64,000 nt of DNA from Azolla caroliniana (lineage: Eukaryota > Polypodiophyta), in NCBI GenBank assembly GCA_043228905.1, contig JBHGNT010000013.1, forward strand, positions 1,860,001 through 1,924,000, in the 5' to 3' direction. How positions within the stretch are numbered: position 1 is the stretch's first letter; every line of letters begins with the position of its first letter. Below, in pieces: positions 1 through 14,100 of this stretch. The position numbers and the translations under genes were made by a program. The notes under the pieces are model-generated. The model saw only the letters and a program-made list of their open reading frames with translations. It did not search any database and was not told the DNA's origin.

Positions 1-1952
1 GTATGTTTCATTGCTCCCCACTTCTTTAAATTTAATTTATTTGTTAATTTCATGGATTCAAAGTTCTTTGATCCGGATAAAGTGATGCCAATGTGTATTG
101 CTGTATATTTAATTGGATTAATGCAAGAATGCAATGGATACAGATGGAATAGACACTTGTATGTTTTCAAAGATAGATTGTATCCCTACGGGCAGGGATG
201 TATGTGCAACTACAAGCTTCATGAAGTAAACTTTATGCATTGGCTATATACAGATAGATAGATAGATAAAGGAGGTTTGTCATTTCAGATATGGAGGTCA
301 AGTGGTTTTAAAACTCCTGAAATGCCAAAAGCAATCCGTTTCTTGTGTGAACAGGACCTATCCTATGAGGTACAAAACTCCAATGGTAAGAATCAATCTC
401 TAAATGCATAACTTCTTGTAGTTTTATGGGGCTTCTGCATGCGTTCCTTCAAATTGGACCTATATCCATTCTGGTTCTAACTCGAATAAGCCCATTCCAA
501 AACTGTATATGGGATTTCCATCTCATATGGCTCCTCCCACCTAAAGTATGAGGGTAGTAGTAATATTCGAAATAAATTGATTATTCCTACCCCTAACCTG
601 TAATTGAGTGGGAGCTAGTGTGTTGTAAAATTAGTACCTAACCATGCTTGCAAAAATTGCCCAGGCAAGCAACTAGGAAGAATGAGAGAAACTCCTCCCT
701 TGTCCATATCAATGCCCAAAGAATTGTATAAAAAATATATAAAACTGAATTATCATTTTAGAGCATTATCTGATGTGATGCAACATCAATTATAACAAAA
801 ACTTGTAGTTGTTGAATATCAAAAATGGATTTTGAAATTTATTACCATTCTGAATGAAAGGTGTTGTTAACAAATCAGGGGGTACTAGTGCAACCGCCGT
901 CAAAAGTACACCCCTAATTTATTCGGAACTATTTATATTGCCCGTTGAAGCTGTGACCGGAGTCGGAGAAGTGAAAGGATAGAGAACCGGAATCCGGAAG
1001 TAGTGTGAACCGGATAAAGGAGAAACCGGAAAGATATTATAAGAAATAAAGAAAAAGTTACGCTTGTTAATACATATCCGGATTGTGTACTGAATAGTGT
1101 GTCGGATAACTAGACATAATCATATGTGTGCTTTATTCCATCCCTCCAACCACACCTTTGGATAGTATTCCGGAAGGGGAATACATTGTGTTTGCGACTG
1201 AGACTTAATCCAAGATAAACAATTTAGAGTATTTGGAACTTGGGGGAAAAAATACCATGTAGGTGATAATTTCCAAAGGATTTCCCGAGTAGACCCAAGA
1301 AAAAAATTCTGAAAATTTTCCTCCAATTTAGTTGCTTTCATATCTACAATGAATTGGGAGAATGGACTCTCAAATTGTCAACACTGAACATCTTGCTGAA
1401 CATGTGAACATCTGATAATCTCCACTATATTGCAACCAAAGACATAGAAGTGAGAGAATCTTATCTCAATCCATTACAAAAAACATCCACCCATTTTTTA
1501 GCCGTGTAAATGTTTATGTTAGTTATTAGCTTTTATGTCAACTTATATATGGTGTAACATTGATTAAGGAACCTTTGTAGTAGCTTTGCCGATTTGTCCA
1601 TTTTCTTTTCAAATTGCTCTTCTTTTAAAGCATACTCCATGTGATCACTTTCAAGATTCTTGGTTGAGTATCAACCATGCTAAAATGCATCTAACTAAAA
1701 TAAAGAATGGTAAGATACTTAACACCTTCCCTAATCATCCATTGCAATTGAATGATCACTATATTTGGAAGATCCCTATAGTGTGAAGAGGCACTTAGCA
1801 CCAACCAAGTTTTAATGGTAGTTTCTTGCCAAAAAATTAAATAAGACAACAAGATTGTGACAAGCGAACAAGATTATGTGTTATATCCTATAGAGAAAAA
1901 GGATATCATGAAAATAAAATAGAAGTGAGACTAAAAAAGTTAAGAACAAAAA
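1..1952. other. Unassigned AT-rich DNA
   Basis: I see no supported gene here. A 69-codon open frame at 52-261 ends in a short GATA repeat and has no recognisable domain. A minus-strand frame at 1120-1341 and a plus-strand frame at 1586-1786 are also short and unmatched. The stretch just before 1953 may hold the eroded 5' part of the following LINE, but no RT motif can be read in it. Confidence 0.5.
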
Positions 1953-4320
1953 ATGCACACAAACGTTTCTATAGCTCCATCCTTATTTCTATTATATGCC
2001 GAAGCACTCTCTTGCTTTCTCAACTCACAACATCTCAACCTACGTGGTCTTCCCATACCTCATTCTCACCAAAGCATCCTGGATATCGAATTTGCAGATG
2101 ACACAACGGTCTACTTGCAAGGGGACTTGGAAAACCTCCAAAAGCGAGAAAGTGGGTTAGCCGTATTTTGCAAGAGATCCAATGCCATGATCAATTGGCA
2201 CAAATCCTGCGCAATATGGCTTTCTCATGAAACACATCCGGCGTGGCACCCATATCCTGCTTTCAAATGGATCAATCAAGGAGCGAGCACCAAATATTTG
2301 GGTTTCCAAATTGGTTTCAACATACTGCCGGAGACTATGATTGCACCTGTTATCCATTCCATTCGACAAAAGTTGATACATTGGAGCTCGAAAAAACTGT
2401 TGCTAGCGGGTCACATCATAGTGGCAAACCAGGTACTACTCGCAGCAACATGGTACAGTCTATCATGCTGGACAATCTCCAAGGAAAGTATACATCAGAT
2501 TCAATGATTGGTTCACAACTACATTTGATCTGGTAAGGAAGACCATGTAGCTCGCGCCAAGGTGGCGTGGCCTATACTCACATCGCCTAAGTTGAGAGGG
2601 GGATTGGGTCTTATTGATCCCCTTTCACAATCAAAAGCCTTACTTGCCAAATTTGTGGTGCAAGGACTCCAACCAGGAAATGACTGTTGGAAAATGCTAT
2701 TGCGGTTACGTTTTGCTTACTTTAGGCCACGAAAAGGGGTCAATTGGGCCCCCCAAACGGGATGGATTCTAAACATGGATCTCCAACCTAGTTTCTCCCG
2801 CCAATTAGAGGATAGATTCAGTGCATCCATGTGGAAGGCATGGTGTGACATTAGACGAGGGCTCAAGTGTGATCAACCGAGATCCGAACCTGCCTAGCTC
2901 AGTCAACGAATCCTATGGAACCCATGTATCAAGGATGAATCTAATCAACTACTGGGATCACGTAAGGGGTTGTCATGGGGATACATTGCAGAAGGTCCAG
3001 GAAAAAGTATAGAATGTTGGCGACGGTTTATGTCACTGGCACTACAAGATCAAGCCAACATACTCCATGGAATTAGGGGTGGATGGACTATGAGATCGGA
3101 AATCTTTAACACTATTGATTAGGGAAACTGCTACTCAAAGGATGACAATGGAGAAATGGATAGGCCATGAGGAGGAGGGATCTCTGATCTCGAGAAGTAC
3201 GGGACCACCAGGCAGGCTTGAAGGCTTTGAATTGGGATACATTGAGACACCAACACAGAATAACACAATTCGAGTACTTGCGTATACTGGTCATAAATGG
3301 ATTGTAGATCCTGATCTGATCAAAGTACAACCCGATTGGGACATATGTACTCATGAAAACACATGGCTATGTAAGGTTAGTTGGGACCCTTTGCAATGGA
3401 CATGACATGATCCTTACACGGGCGGGGCAAGGAAGCACACCCATCCGTTTCTTCCAATTCACAACTAGATTGGGTCGCCACATTCTAGCTGCTCAAACCG
3501 CCTGAGAACCGGCTACTATGAAGGTCTGGCACACATTTCAAGTTCCTCCCACAATAATCACCAAGTTTTGGCAGAAAAACTGGAAACAACAACAAGCGAG
3601 GCGAATTACCACATTCCAATGGCTATTAATACATAAGTCCCTACCTGTGGGAGCATGTCAACGTGGGAACCTTAGCTCTCCTAATTGTGTAGAGTGCCCA
3701 CATGCAGTAGAATCAATACGACACGCTCTGTGGGACTGCCCAACGTCCCATTGAATATGGCGGGGGGTTGGCCGCTTGTTGCAATTATGCCAAGTGCAAG
3801 GCTCAATCAAGTGGGCAAATATATGTTGGCTATCATGGCAGACCCTAGTTGGCAGATACGAGCATCAAGAGGAGGGGATGACTTTGGTGATAAAAGCACA
3901 AGAGGTTTTTTTCTCCTCCAGCGGCAATGTCCACTCAACTCCTCTTAATGACAAATCTCAAGTTGTGTTGGAATTGGTCAACCCAATAACTCTTTGGATT
4001 CTATGGAAACAACGGTGTAGACGAGTCTTCTCCAACCAAACCACGCATCCAACAAGGTTATTGCAAGAGATATGGAGTGAAATTGTAGCCACTTTAAAGA
4101 GCCAATATGATGGCCTCAAAGGCGGCTCCGATGGAGTTGAAAGACAACGAATAGCCTTCATCCAACAATGGTCGTCCTCTCCCTTTCTTGAGTCAATGGG
4201 TGTCCACATAAGATGGAACTATCGCGTCCCTACAGGGATTTGTACATAATCGTCTCATGTGTAAAATTTTATAACTAATGGAAGGAGTTTTTTTTTGGAA
4301 AAAAAAGAAAAAGAAAAGGC
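1953..4320 (+). mobile_element. Degenerate LINE (non-LTR retrotransposon), 3' half
   Basis: The frame at 1953-2507 contains FADDTTVYLQG, the reverse-transcriptase active-site block of plant LINEs (F/Y-A-D-D), followed by NWHKS and KYLGFQIG, which are typical of the RT palm and thumb. From about 2557 the reading continues with SPKLRGGLGLIDPL, and at 3518-3754 there is a zinc-binding-like RVT tail with FQWLLIHKSLPVG and C-x2-C...H...WDCP. A C-terminal block at 3776-4249 contains LWILWKQRCRRVF. These parts lie in different frames with stops between, so the copy is dead. The endonuclease and the N-terminal RT are missing, as in 5'-truncated insertions. An A-rich run near 4299-4320 may be the old poly(A) tail. 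Confidence 0.85.
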
Positions 4321-5598
4321 AACATGAAATTCATTTAATGATCGAGTGCGTATGTGCGTAGGCAATATCCTATGCATGGGTGTCAATGTGTATGCACATA
4401 AATGAGACAAGCTATATCCTATATGTTTGGTGAAAACACACGGTATTCCCCTTTGCGAAGCATGGTAGAACTTCACAAGCGGATAAGGAACCCTACTTTT
4501 CTCATTGTCCCTAAGGTTCACAGAAGTCGTACAATAGATTCAAGTATGATATTGTTACATGTCTTAACAAGGTTTAGGTCAACTTTTGCGTTTGTTCCAT
4601 AGGATGTAAATTTTGAAATTTAGGCCCCAAATATATCATGTTTAGTCTATAAGGGTTTCATTTGTTGTAATCTAATTCATAGAAGTGACATGTAACTTGG
4701 GTGTGGGTGCAAAACAATTTTGAAATCCAATGAAAATGAAATCGTATTCTAAGATTATGATGATGACGACGATGATGACAGGGATGGACTAAAGTCCATG
4801 GGGGGATGAACATGACCCATGAAATCACATTGACCTAGGTATACTAAAGCCTAGATATATGGCATCCTCCTTTCAATGCTTTTATCGTGGAATGTTGAGG
4901 CCAACTTTTATGAATGGAGTGTATGATGCCAAAAGGAATTTGGCTTCCCTAAATTTATGCCTAAAAGCTAGCTCGGAATATCAAAATAAGCCCCTTTGCT
5001 CTAGCTTAAAGAACCATTATTAGAAGAGGAACACAACTATAAGGTATATTATTAGAAGATGACCACAAGTATAAGGTATCTCCATTAGGTTTTTCCCGCC
5101 ACGTGCAAGAACACATTGTCATTCTAAAGGATATCTATTAATGATAGATATGTATATTTAATTTGTACAATATTAAAATTCCCCACTTGCTTTAATTGTT
5201 GGTTCCTATTTCAAACCCAAATGCCAATAAGACAACACAAAGTCTCTTTGAATATTAACAATGGGAACTAGAAAGAGGGGCTTCTAACATCCTAGAGGAC
5301 ATTGATCCAATTTTGTAGTAAGCTCATGTTAATAACAATTCAAGTAAATTGTAACACAAACACCAATTTTTCTATATTTTCTTAAGGGCCCTCGCACAAG
5401 CCCCAAAAGAGAAAGAAGGGAACTACTTTACCCTAAATTACTCAAATACCACTTGTAATTGAGAAAAGGAGATGAATTAACTATATAATTGCTCAAGTAG
5501 CACATATAATTGTCCTTTGGGGTTTGACCAAGGGACATTCCATGAAGTAATAAAAGAACCATATCTAAGTTTCCTTATAATATGATGGTTAGCTAGTA

Positions 5599-5599
<1 letters not shown>
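4321..5599. other. Intergenic, no gene seen
   Basis: AT-rich DNA with short open frames only. A short run of GATGATGACGACGATG type lies near 4757-4780. I see no domain, RNA gene or clear transposon end. Confidence 0.5.

Positions 5600-5674
<75 letters not shown>
5600..5674. repeat. Compound (TG)n-(GA)n microsatellite
   Basis: About 24 TG units run directly into about 13 GA units. The minus-strand frame across it reads only alternating Ser-Leu and His-Thr and is an artefact of the repeat. Confidence 0.97.
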
Positions 5675-5679
<5 letters not shown>

Positions 5680-7169
5680 GTATTGGTAGATTTAGTTGTA
5701 CCAAGTGACATACACATAACATTGCTCAACAAAGGTCATATAATAAATTTCTAGTTTGGAATACTATGTTTGAGCTTTGAATGGCGAACAACCATAGAAT
5801 GATTTGCTATTATAGCAAGGCAAGAAGAAGAAAATATTGTAGGTCATGAAAAATTCAAGTTCCATACATTTAACCCGAAACATAGGCAAACAAGATACAA
5901 GAAATAAGTGCAAAGCATAATTTGATGAATTGGGCCCCCTCTCCTCCATATAATATTCAGACATGAAAACGAATCATGTATGTGCAGTGTGCACATAAAA
6001 CAGATCAAGCATGTGCTTTTTTTTAATGAATTCAAATCTATGATACCAACAACTACATTCAAGAATCATCCCAATCGATAAATGGATAAGCTTCTACATA
6101 TTTAGCTCACATTATTTTTATTAAATGCCACACATTTAGGCATTACAAATAGATGTTTATACCAAGCTTTTGAATGAATCTTTACAATGACATTAAGAAA
6201 GACAACGTTGACAATTATACCAGATCAAGCACTCTCCAGTTGCACGAGTGTATGCATGCAATTAACCCTGGTTCAAAGTCTCTCGTCGCCTTAGAAAGGA
6301 GAAGAAATGCCAACACAGAGAAAATTGGTTGATCGCAAATAAGTGTGAAGATCATGCTTTTGTTGGGAGATTTTTGAGGGTGTATAAATACTTGGCACAA
6401 CATTCAATGATGCCATGTTGAATTATGACACCAGGATGTGGAATATAAAATGCAAGTTTGTTTCTGTGAATAGGAAAAGGGCTTTACTTATCAACATACT
6501 ATATCACGCATATAATTTGGTTGTTCTTAACCGTCGGTTCTATTACTTCTTGTGAGTGTTTGGGGAGCTTTCCATATCAAACAAGAAATTGTCCAATCAC
6601 ATAGCATACATCTACACTTTTTATGGGATGGGCTCTAGGTTTCCCCTAGTGCAAAGAACCAAGTTAACCCTAGTGCGAAGAAACATGTTAACGTCCCCAT
6701 GCATGGAAATCGAAATGTTGAGTGTTTGGAGCCATGGAAATTGAAGACAAGACACTATTTGAGGGTACAAGTTAGTACTTACACCATTGTCAGAGACCCT
6801 CAAGTAAGCCATAGGAAGAATTTAATGGAAATAATGAAGACGAGTACCAAATTTCAATATACTTGAAGAGCATCTCTTGTGCAAGTACATCACATCATAA
6901 CTTAAAGAACACTTTCCCTCTAGAGTTGGGCACCAATATGTATTAAGACTAGATAAGTGATCAAAACATAAGGAAGAGTCGGTTCCATTATTAAGACTAG
7001 GTGAATGCTCAAAACATAAGGAAGTAGACGTATTGACTTACTTTCCATTAACTCTAGTCCTCTTCTCATGACTTACATCAATTATCTATTTCTCTCATTA
7101 AATGTGTAAGTGTCATACAACCATAGGAAAACTTCGAGATGAATGGTTAAGTGGATGTATTGGAAGCCA
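5675..7169. other. Intergenic, 3' flank of the DUF506 gene
   Basis: No gene is supported. The part nearest 7169 lies downstream of the minus-strand DUF506 stop codon and should contain its 3' untranslated region and poly(A) site, but I cannot place the cleavage site. Confidence 0.45.
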
Positions 7170-7992
7170 TTAACATGTTATAGCCCTGGTCGGTGTCGCC
7201 CTATGTTGCTTCAAAGCATGGGCATTGTTTGCTTGAGAGTGTTGCCTCAATGCATGTGCTAGGGCAGAGACCTTCCTCCTAGGTGTAACAATATTCTCAT
7301 GCTCAAGGGCTAATCGAGACGAATTAACGAGGGCCGGAGGTTGCCAACCACTAGTCATAAGTTTGTCCATACGAGAGGGGACTAGGAGACATGTCGATGA
7401 TGAAGACAACGATGGCTTCAATGCACACTTGCTATACCCATAAAAGTCCTTGATTTCCACCTTCAATCTAGTGGATAACAACGGTTCCTCAAGGGAAATG
7501 GAACCAAGATGTGTGGGCTTAGCCTTGTCATAAGCACAATTATCGAAAGTGGTACTACATTTGGTGGTCCTCTTGTAGGAGGAGAACCATTTGGCTTGCA
7601 AGTAAGAGTGTTTTCTCCAAGGTGGCAAGTGCATGCCCATAATCTTGAGGGAAAGCTTCGCCCCCTCCGACATGGCCTTGATAATTGCCTTTAACCTCTC
7701 CCCTCTCCCCACGAAAATGCAGGGCACCATCTTTAGCAATGTCTCGTATTGCTTCGAGGCTCTCGCCAGCTCGAACTGCGCTCGGAAGTCGATGTCAACG
7801 AAGATCCTTCCGCTACTCACAATCACATCGATATACTCGTAGTTTCCTGTTGGTATTCGATCCAACGGGACCATCCACATCAAAACATTAACATAGAGAT
7901 TGAGGGTTAAGGAAAATCTAGTTACTTAATTCCTTTTTGCTACTAGCTACATCCAATGTATATACATATATACATATACATATATTGTATAC

Positions 7993-8053
<61 letters not shown>

Positions 8054-9565
8054 TAAACATACACATACACATATATATATAAGCTATACATATAAGCTAC
8101 ACACATATATACACACTCACTTATAATAAAGTCTTGTCATAGTGTCCATTCACACTTAGAGATTGTCCATGAGTTGATTAATGACATGGATGAATTTTAG
8201 TTGATTAGTCACATGGGTTAATTTAGATGATTAGTTACATGGGTTCACAAGGTGATTAACTGCATGGGTTAATGCAAATGCCATTTAAGGAAGAGAAAAA
8301 GGCCCATTAATGTGTGATCAAGAAGGCAACAAAGGAGGTGGTTAATCACAACTAATTGAATATGTGATTAAGAAGGGGAAACCAATCCCTAATAAATGAT
8401 TAATGACAAAGGAGCACACATTAGGTTGGGATTAGGAAGGAGATTGACCGGATAATTAGCCACAGCAAAGACTTAAACATGGGGATTAAGGAGGCAATTA
8501 AGAAAGCATACAAAGTATAGTAGCTCATTGACTTGTAGAGGACCCTGCATTTATTAAAAGGAAGTGATTAAGGAAGGATTAAGCAATCCAAACGCAGTGA
8601 ATTAGGAATGACAAGCGAAGGAGATCAAGGGAGTAAAGAATCATAAAATATGATTAAGGAAGTGGTTAAGCATCAAACGTGATTAAGGAATCAAATGTTA
8701 TAAGCTAGATGAAATAATGAATGCGATTAAGCAGTCAAATAATGATTGATCCACACAATGTGATGAATGAATGAATGGATGGATGGATGGATGGATGGGT
8801 GATTAATGAAGTGATCAAGTAATCAAATTACCTGAAGGGAGAGATCCAGCTGCATTTTCCCACCTGGACTTGCAGATCGCAGCATTATATCCTATTGCTC
8901 TTAATTGCCTCATCACACCATAATTAAGCATACCAGTATGAACATGACCGCCATTAATCTTATTCTGCTCCTTCTTCTTAATGCTGCTGTAATTCTTAAT
9001 CATCTCTGCATTACCATCATCATTATCCTCCCCATCCTTCTTAATGTGAGGCCTGCTGTTAATCTTCTCTAATGCTTCCATCACATCTCTTCTTAATTCC
9101 GCCTCTTCTTTCTCTCCTTTATCGCTAGAATTAATGGACGCCATCGTCAATAATCCCTGCCCATATACACCAGAACCCATCGTTTAGAATCACTAGAAAA
9201 AACCCTAATCTCATGCTACTGACATTAAATCGTCCATAAATTTGGGTCCGTTAAATCTGATTGATTAAGTACTTAAATATGCAAAGAAGAGAATCGATGA
9301 TGATTCGGATTGACATTGTTTTTTTTTTACCTCCATTGCCTGGATCAATTCATCATAAACATGATCACGAAGAACAGAGTCGGCAGATCCATAATTCATG
9401 ATACCACTAACTGATTGATTACGATGATTACAATTAGAATCATTAGATGCTGCCATTCTGCAATCATCATGAAGGATCGGATCGAATCTAGAGTGAGGGG
9501 ATCCATGATCATCTTCAATAAATTCATTCACAAGTGCAGCAAGATCATCGTAGACAAGAGAACTG

Positions 9566-9598
<33 letters not shown>

Positions 9599-9762
9599 TC
9601 ATTAGCAGCAGCACGAGCATACTTGATCGTATCATCTTCTGAATCCTTCACATTCTTCTGAATCTTCTTCATGGGTAGCATAAATTGCTCCTCAATTGGC
9701 TTACTAAGCCGTATAGGTTGCTGTGGATTGACACCATGAATTGAATGGTGGTGATGATTCAT
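7170..9762 (-). CDS. DUF506 / PDDEXK-like family protein, three exons, apparently intact
   Basis: The coding sequence is the minus-strand join of 9762-9331, 9156-8832 and 7846-7170: 1,434 nt, or 477 residues plus stop. Introns are GT-AG: the donor at 9330 follows GGCAATGGAG, the acceptor at 9157 ends in GGGCAG, the donor at 8831 follows CCTTCAG, and the acceptor at 7847 ends in CCAACAG. The joins keep frame and rebuild the family core: RAIGYNAAICKSRW (about 231-243), then GNYEYIDVIV (253-262) read across intron 2, then RIFVDIDFRAQFELAR, FVGRGERL, and PPWRK (327-331) with AKW (337-339). An N-terminal DDLAALVNEFIE segment also fits. DUF506 (PF04720) is a plant family with a nuclease-like fold and no settled reaction; an Arabidopsis member has been linked to root-hair growth. 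Oddities are a His run at residues 3-6, thirteen serines at 56-68, and a Gln/His/Ala-rich C-terminus. This is the only convincing host gene here. Symbol unknown. Confidence 0.93.
7991..8072. repeat. (ACACAT)n microsatellite inside intron 2 of the DUF506 gene
   Basis: About thirteen hexamer units lie in the 985-bp second intron (8831-7847), flanked by TATA-type dinucleotide runs. The open frame across it is repeat-derived. Confidence 0.95.
8762..8797. repeat. (ATGA/ATGG)n tetranucleotide repeat in intron 2
   Basis: A short ATGA run passes into ATGG units, about 35 bp from the intron-2 donor of the DUF506 gene. It could affect splicing if it expands, but nothing in the sequence shows that. Confidence 0.85.
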
Positions 9763-10800
9763 TGCAATTAGTAAATTACTACAATTATTCCCCTCAGATC
9801 ATGAGCTGCTTAATAATACTGGATCATAATTCATTATAAGATTACTGCTACTACTACTACTACTATTATCCTGAGATCATGAGCAATTTAAGCATAATGG
9901 TATGTATGAATCAGAAAAAAGATGCAGAGAAGAAGAAGATGACGATGATAATGAAGGAGAAGAATTAAATATAAGATGAAAAAAATTAAAGCCCTAGAAA
10001 TTCAATTTGGGGGTTTTCTTTTTCTTTTTCTTTTCTGTAGTGTCATTTGATTTGCCTTAAAAATATTTAGCACAAAAATCTGCTGCATTTAATTTAGCAA
10101 CACATATATATATAAATAAATATATACATACATATGATTCAATAGATAGATAAAGAAAGAAAGAAAGAAAGAAATGATCAAAATGTCAAAAAATTTCCTC
10201 TGCTTTTTATCTTTCCCATCTCTCTGTCTCTGCCCCTTCCCAACTCTCAATCTCTGCATATAATTTATCTATCTATATTATTATTATATGATATATGATA
10301 TATCTAATAGAGATATTAAAACAAACAGAAAATATACTCTTTTCCTTTTTTCAATGCGTGCCTGATATTATCAATTTTATTATTATTATTTTTCTTCTTC
10401 TTCTTCTTCTTCTTCTGCTTTTTAAATTAATTTTCTGTTTTCAACCCATAGACAGAAATTTTATTTTTAATCTGCAGAGAAAATTAGACAGGCATAACAT
10501 ACATGCATACATACATACATAATGTGGATCTGTCTGTTCTTTTTTTTTTCTCTGTCTCTCTCTTCTTTCTCTGATGTTTTTGTGCTGCTGCTGATGTAAA
10601 AATTGAAACAAAAGAGAGAGAGAGACAGAGAGATTCAAATAATTAAACAGCAAAAAGAAGATGATGAGAATGATTGATGAAACCCTTCCATCAAATCACC
10701 ATGATTTGTGACCCAGAAAACAACACAACACACACACATAGCAATTCAAAAACCAAAATCAGAGCAAAAACAATATATCCATTGATGTTATGTGTGGCAT
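9763..10800 (-). promoter_or_regulatory. 5' leader and promoter region of the DUF506 gene
   Basis: This is the upstream flank of the minus-strand gene. It contains (ACT)n near 9845-9866, a (GAAA)n run near 10156-10175, a long CTCT-rich tract at about 10200-10260, (CTT)n near 10390-10418 and an AGAG-rich tract at about 10612-10635. Such pyrimidine/purine patches are common near plant transcription starts. I cannot fix a TATA box or a transcription start, so the span is only approximate. Confidence 0.4.
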
Positions 10801-10904
10801 GTATGTACTACATTATACATATTTATATGCAAAAAAAGGAAGGATAGTTTCAAATTTGTGAATGTTTAAGAACAGAGCAAAATCCTTTGCTCTTTCTCTG
10901 TATA

Positions 10905-11145
10905 TATTTATGTATGTATGTATGTATATGTATATGTATATGTATGTATAATGTATGTATATGTATGTATGTATATATATGTATGTATATGTATGTATAA
11001 TGTATGTATATGTATGTATGTATATATGTATCATGTATGTATATGTATGTATGTATATATATGTATGTATATGTATGTATCATGTATGTATGTATGTACA
11101 TTGTATACTATATGTATGTATGTACATATACATCTATGTATATGT
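10905..11145. repeat. (TATG)n/(TATA)n microsatellite, about 240 bp
   Basis: Interrupted GTAT units alternate with GTATAT and CATGTATG variants. Open frames in all directions here read only Tyr/Ile/Val/His/Thr strings and are not genes. Confidence 0.95.
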
Positions 11146-11160
11146 GAAATTTAGTGTCAT

Positions 11161-14100
11161 TAGGTGAGCATCTTGAGAGAAAGAAAGAAATATATATATA
11201 TTATATATATATTAACGTCTTCTAAGAGCATTGGAATTTGTGGGTATCCATTTATGTACATACAATACTCATTTACTTGCTAACTAAACATAGAGAACTT
11301 CCCTCCAAATGTGACTTCCCCTCCTTCCTTCCCCCAAAACAAAATACTACGAAACTTGTTGTCAGGGGTTGGTTGGTCGGCATTCCCCCCCCCCCCTCTT
11401 GTTCTCAACGTTATTCCGAAACTGGTCGGTCATTGCCTTCTGACCGCGGCTGTTCTTGCTCAAAGGTTTTCTCACAAAATGAGAGAAAGTGTGTACACCT
11501 GAAAAGGGGGTTAATAGCCTCGAATCTACATATCTGTCCAGAAAAGAAGTGTGTGCATTCGAAAAGGAGTCAATAGTCTCTAATCTACCTTTCTACCCAT
11601 ATGTGTGGTTGTTTCGTAGCTTGATTGAGTTCGAGCGCATACGTGTCTATGTGGGCATGCACAATTGAAGGTTCTAATGTGTTATGTGTACTAGCGAGAA
11701 GAAGCGCACATCCAATACGGGATTATGATCTATATCCATTTGTTTCTGTCCACTTGATGGTAGTTTTGCTGCATATGTGCCTCCTAATTTATAACACCAT
11801 ACATTCGACATCACAAGAGTGTTCATTATATCATGTGTACATGTGTATCATGCCATTATGGTGCACACACACACACATGTCAAATGTATTTGTATATATT
11901 GCGGGTTTGTTCTCTTCCATCTTTACCTTCCCCCCCCCCCACTCCCATACATGATTATTGACTACCAAGGCTCCCAAGCCCTACTAATCAACCATATAGA
12001 GGTATCTTTTAGCCCATTTGTGGTTAGTATAGGGGTTTGTGAGCTCAAAAATATTGTTTATTACACTCTAGAATCCGTAGTCAATCCATGCCTATAAGAA
12101 TCCATTGGTGTCCTTGGACCCACACGACTTGTCTGACCAATGACACTTTTTGCTTCCCAATCAGATATCTAGATTGTCTAGCAGAGGCACGCAATCTAAT
12201 TCATAACATTTTACATCATATGGGTTCCCAAGGTAATGTGAAAGGAAACCATATCATAGAGCATGTGCTACAAGAAAAGAGGATTTTGGATAAGGTGTTT
12301 TCAAAACTTCGAGATAAAGAGTATCCAATCTATTTGAATTCCACTTACAAACATTCTTCAATCCTTTGTTTCGAAGCCTTCAAAGGCTCCAGTTTCTATG
12401 TATTGGTGAAGCTTTGTTTTTTTTTTTGGGGGGGTGGGGGGAGGTACACATCAATGTCATCTAAAATGTTCGAAAACCCGTATACTTCCGAGATGAGGTC
12501 AGGTAAGAGAATACACACACACACACACACACACACACATGCAATCATGCATGCACAAAGAATGTAGGCATTTCCTTTTTAACACTTCAAGACTCGAGCA
12601 TAACCCCAAGAAACTATCTTTCCACCTTATTTGTATAGGAATTCTTCTTAGCCATTTTAACCATTTGCTTCTAGGGGTACTTACTTTGGACATGAGACAT
12701 GTTGTTTGGTCTACACCAAATGGAACTACCTGTATCCCTACACGTTTTTATACCTTGAATAACAAGCAATGTGAATATGCCAACATCTTAACAAAATCAT
12801 AAACATATCGTCTACCTCCATTCCATCTTTAACACTCGCATAAGTAGATATTTTATCCACCTTTCATAGTTCCAACTCATGAGTTATATTTGATACCAAG
12901 TCCTTATGACTCATGTCAACATGGTATACATTTACAAATCTTTACCCCTACTCTTGTGCATTCATGTACGTAGTGAAATAAGATAAAATGAAATATATAT
13001 AAAAGAGGGCACCTGCATTTTGAAGTATTTTCATTGCTTGAAACATTTTAAACTAATTTAATGCTTATAAAAGTTTGGAGAGTAGCATCTTATTATGTTT
13101 ATGGACCTAAATTTAAAAGAGACAATCTTCAACCAATATCACTGAAAGTTGCGGATTTATCATTATCAATTTTATTTGTTCGGGTGTTAACACATCTACT
13201 ACACGAATCATAATAAACAAATGTCTCAGTTCGAGGTAAACTCCAATTATACATTGCATGTGCATGTGAAACAAATGACATATTCATTTTTTTATTGTTC
13301 AATGTATAGATAAAGAAATTCTGAATATCATTACACTTTCCATTATGTATTTGTGTGACGGGCCAAGTCGAATCACAATTGATCTCTCCAAACCCTAGAG
13401 CTTTTTCTTAGCATTTTAAAGATATGTTCTCCATAATCTCTATCCTACTTTGGTAGGTGTTTTCTTACCACATGTTTAATAATGAGATGTACATCAGAAT
13501 GGATGCCTAATATATGTTTCCTTTGATTCAAGAATGTTTGACATGTCCCTTAGGTTTTTCACCTTCGAATTAGTAACATATTCAATTCTTGGTGTTAGCT
13601 TTTACAAACATAAATTGTTTAAGGCCATAAAGAATATAATTACGAGGATGTCACTTGTCCCCCTAGCCTTTCATAAGTAGATAGAATTATTGTAAGCATG
13701 CCCTATAGGATTTTGTTTCGAAAAGCAAAACATGTTGAAAGATTTCCTTCCCAAGGAATGTGTACGCAAAGCTTACTTCAAGAGAAAGAAAATGGAAAGT
13801 GAGAGGAATGGAAGGTGATGGAATTTGAAAGAGGAGTTGATATATTGCTTCACTAAGGGGAATTTACATACATGTTAAGTCTCCACTCTCAACTCATCAC
13901 AAATGTTGTTTCCAATGTTACATGACATACTTAGTAACTTAGTTATGTTGTTATCAATGTTATGATGCTCACATTATGGAGATTTTTGTAAGCTGGTTTC
14001 TTGTAGTTGCTTCTTTGACTAATGTAGGTAGCTAGAGTGTCTCTTACTTACTAATGTAGAGATCTATCAATATCATTTCAAACTAGTGTAGAGACTCATA

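Noticed and set aside
52-261. 69-codon open frame at the left edge
   Set aside because: No motif, ends in a GATA repeat, and no splice-compatible neighbour was found.
5600-5674. Possible CRISPR-like or satellite array
   Set aside because: It is a plain dinucleotide repeat without spacers.
10813-11167. Several overlapping Tyr/Ile/Val-rich frames on both strands
   Set aside because: All are translations of the TATG microsatellite.
12088-12567. 159-codon frame that could be a small gene
   Set aside because: It crosses a T-G homopolymer junction and a CA repeat, has no recognisable domain, and lacks neighbouring exons.
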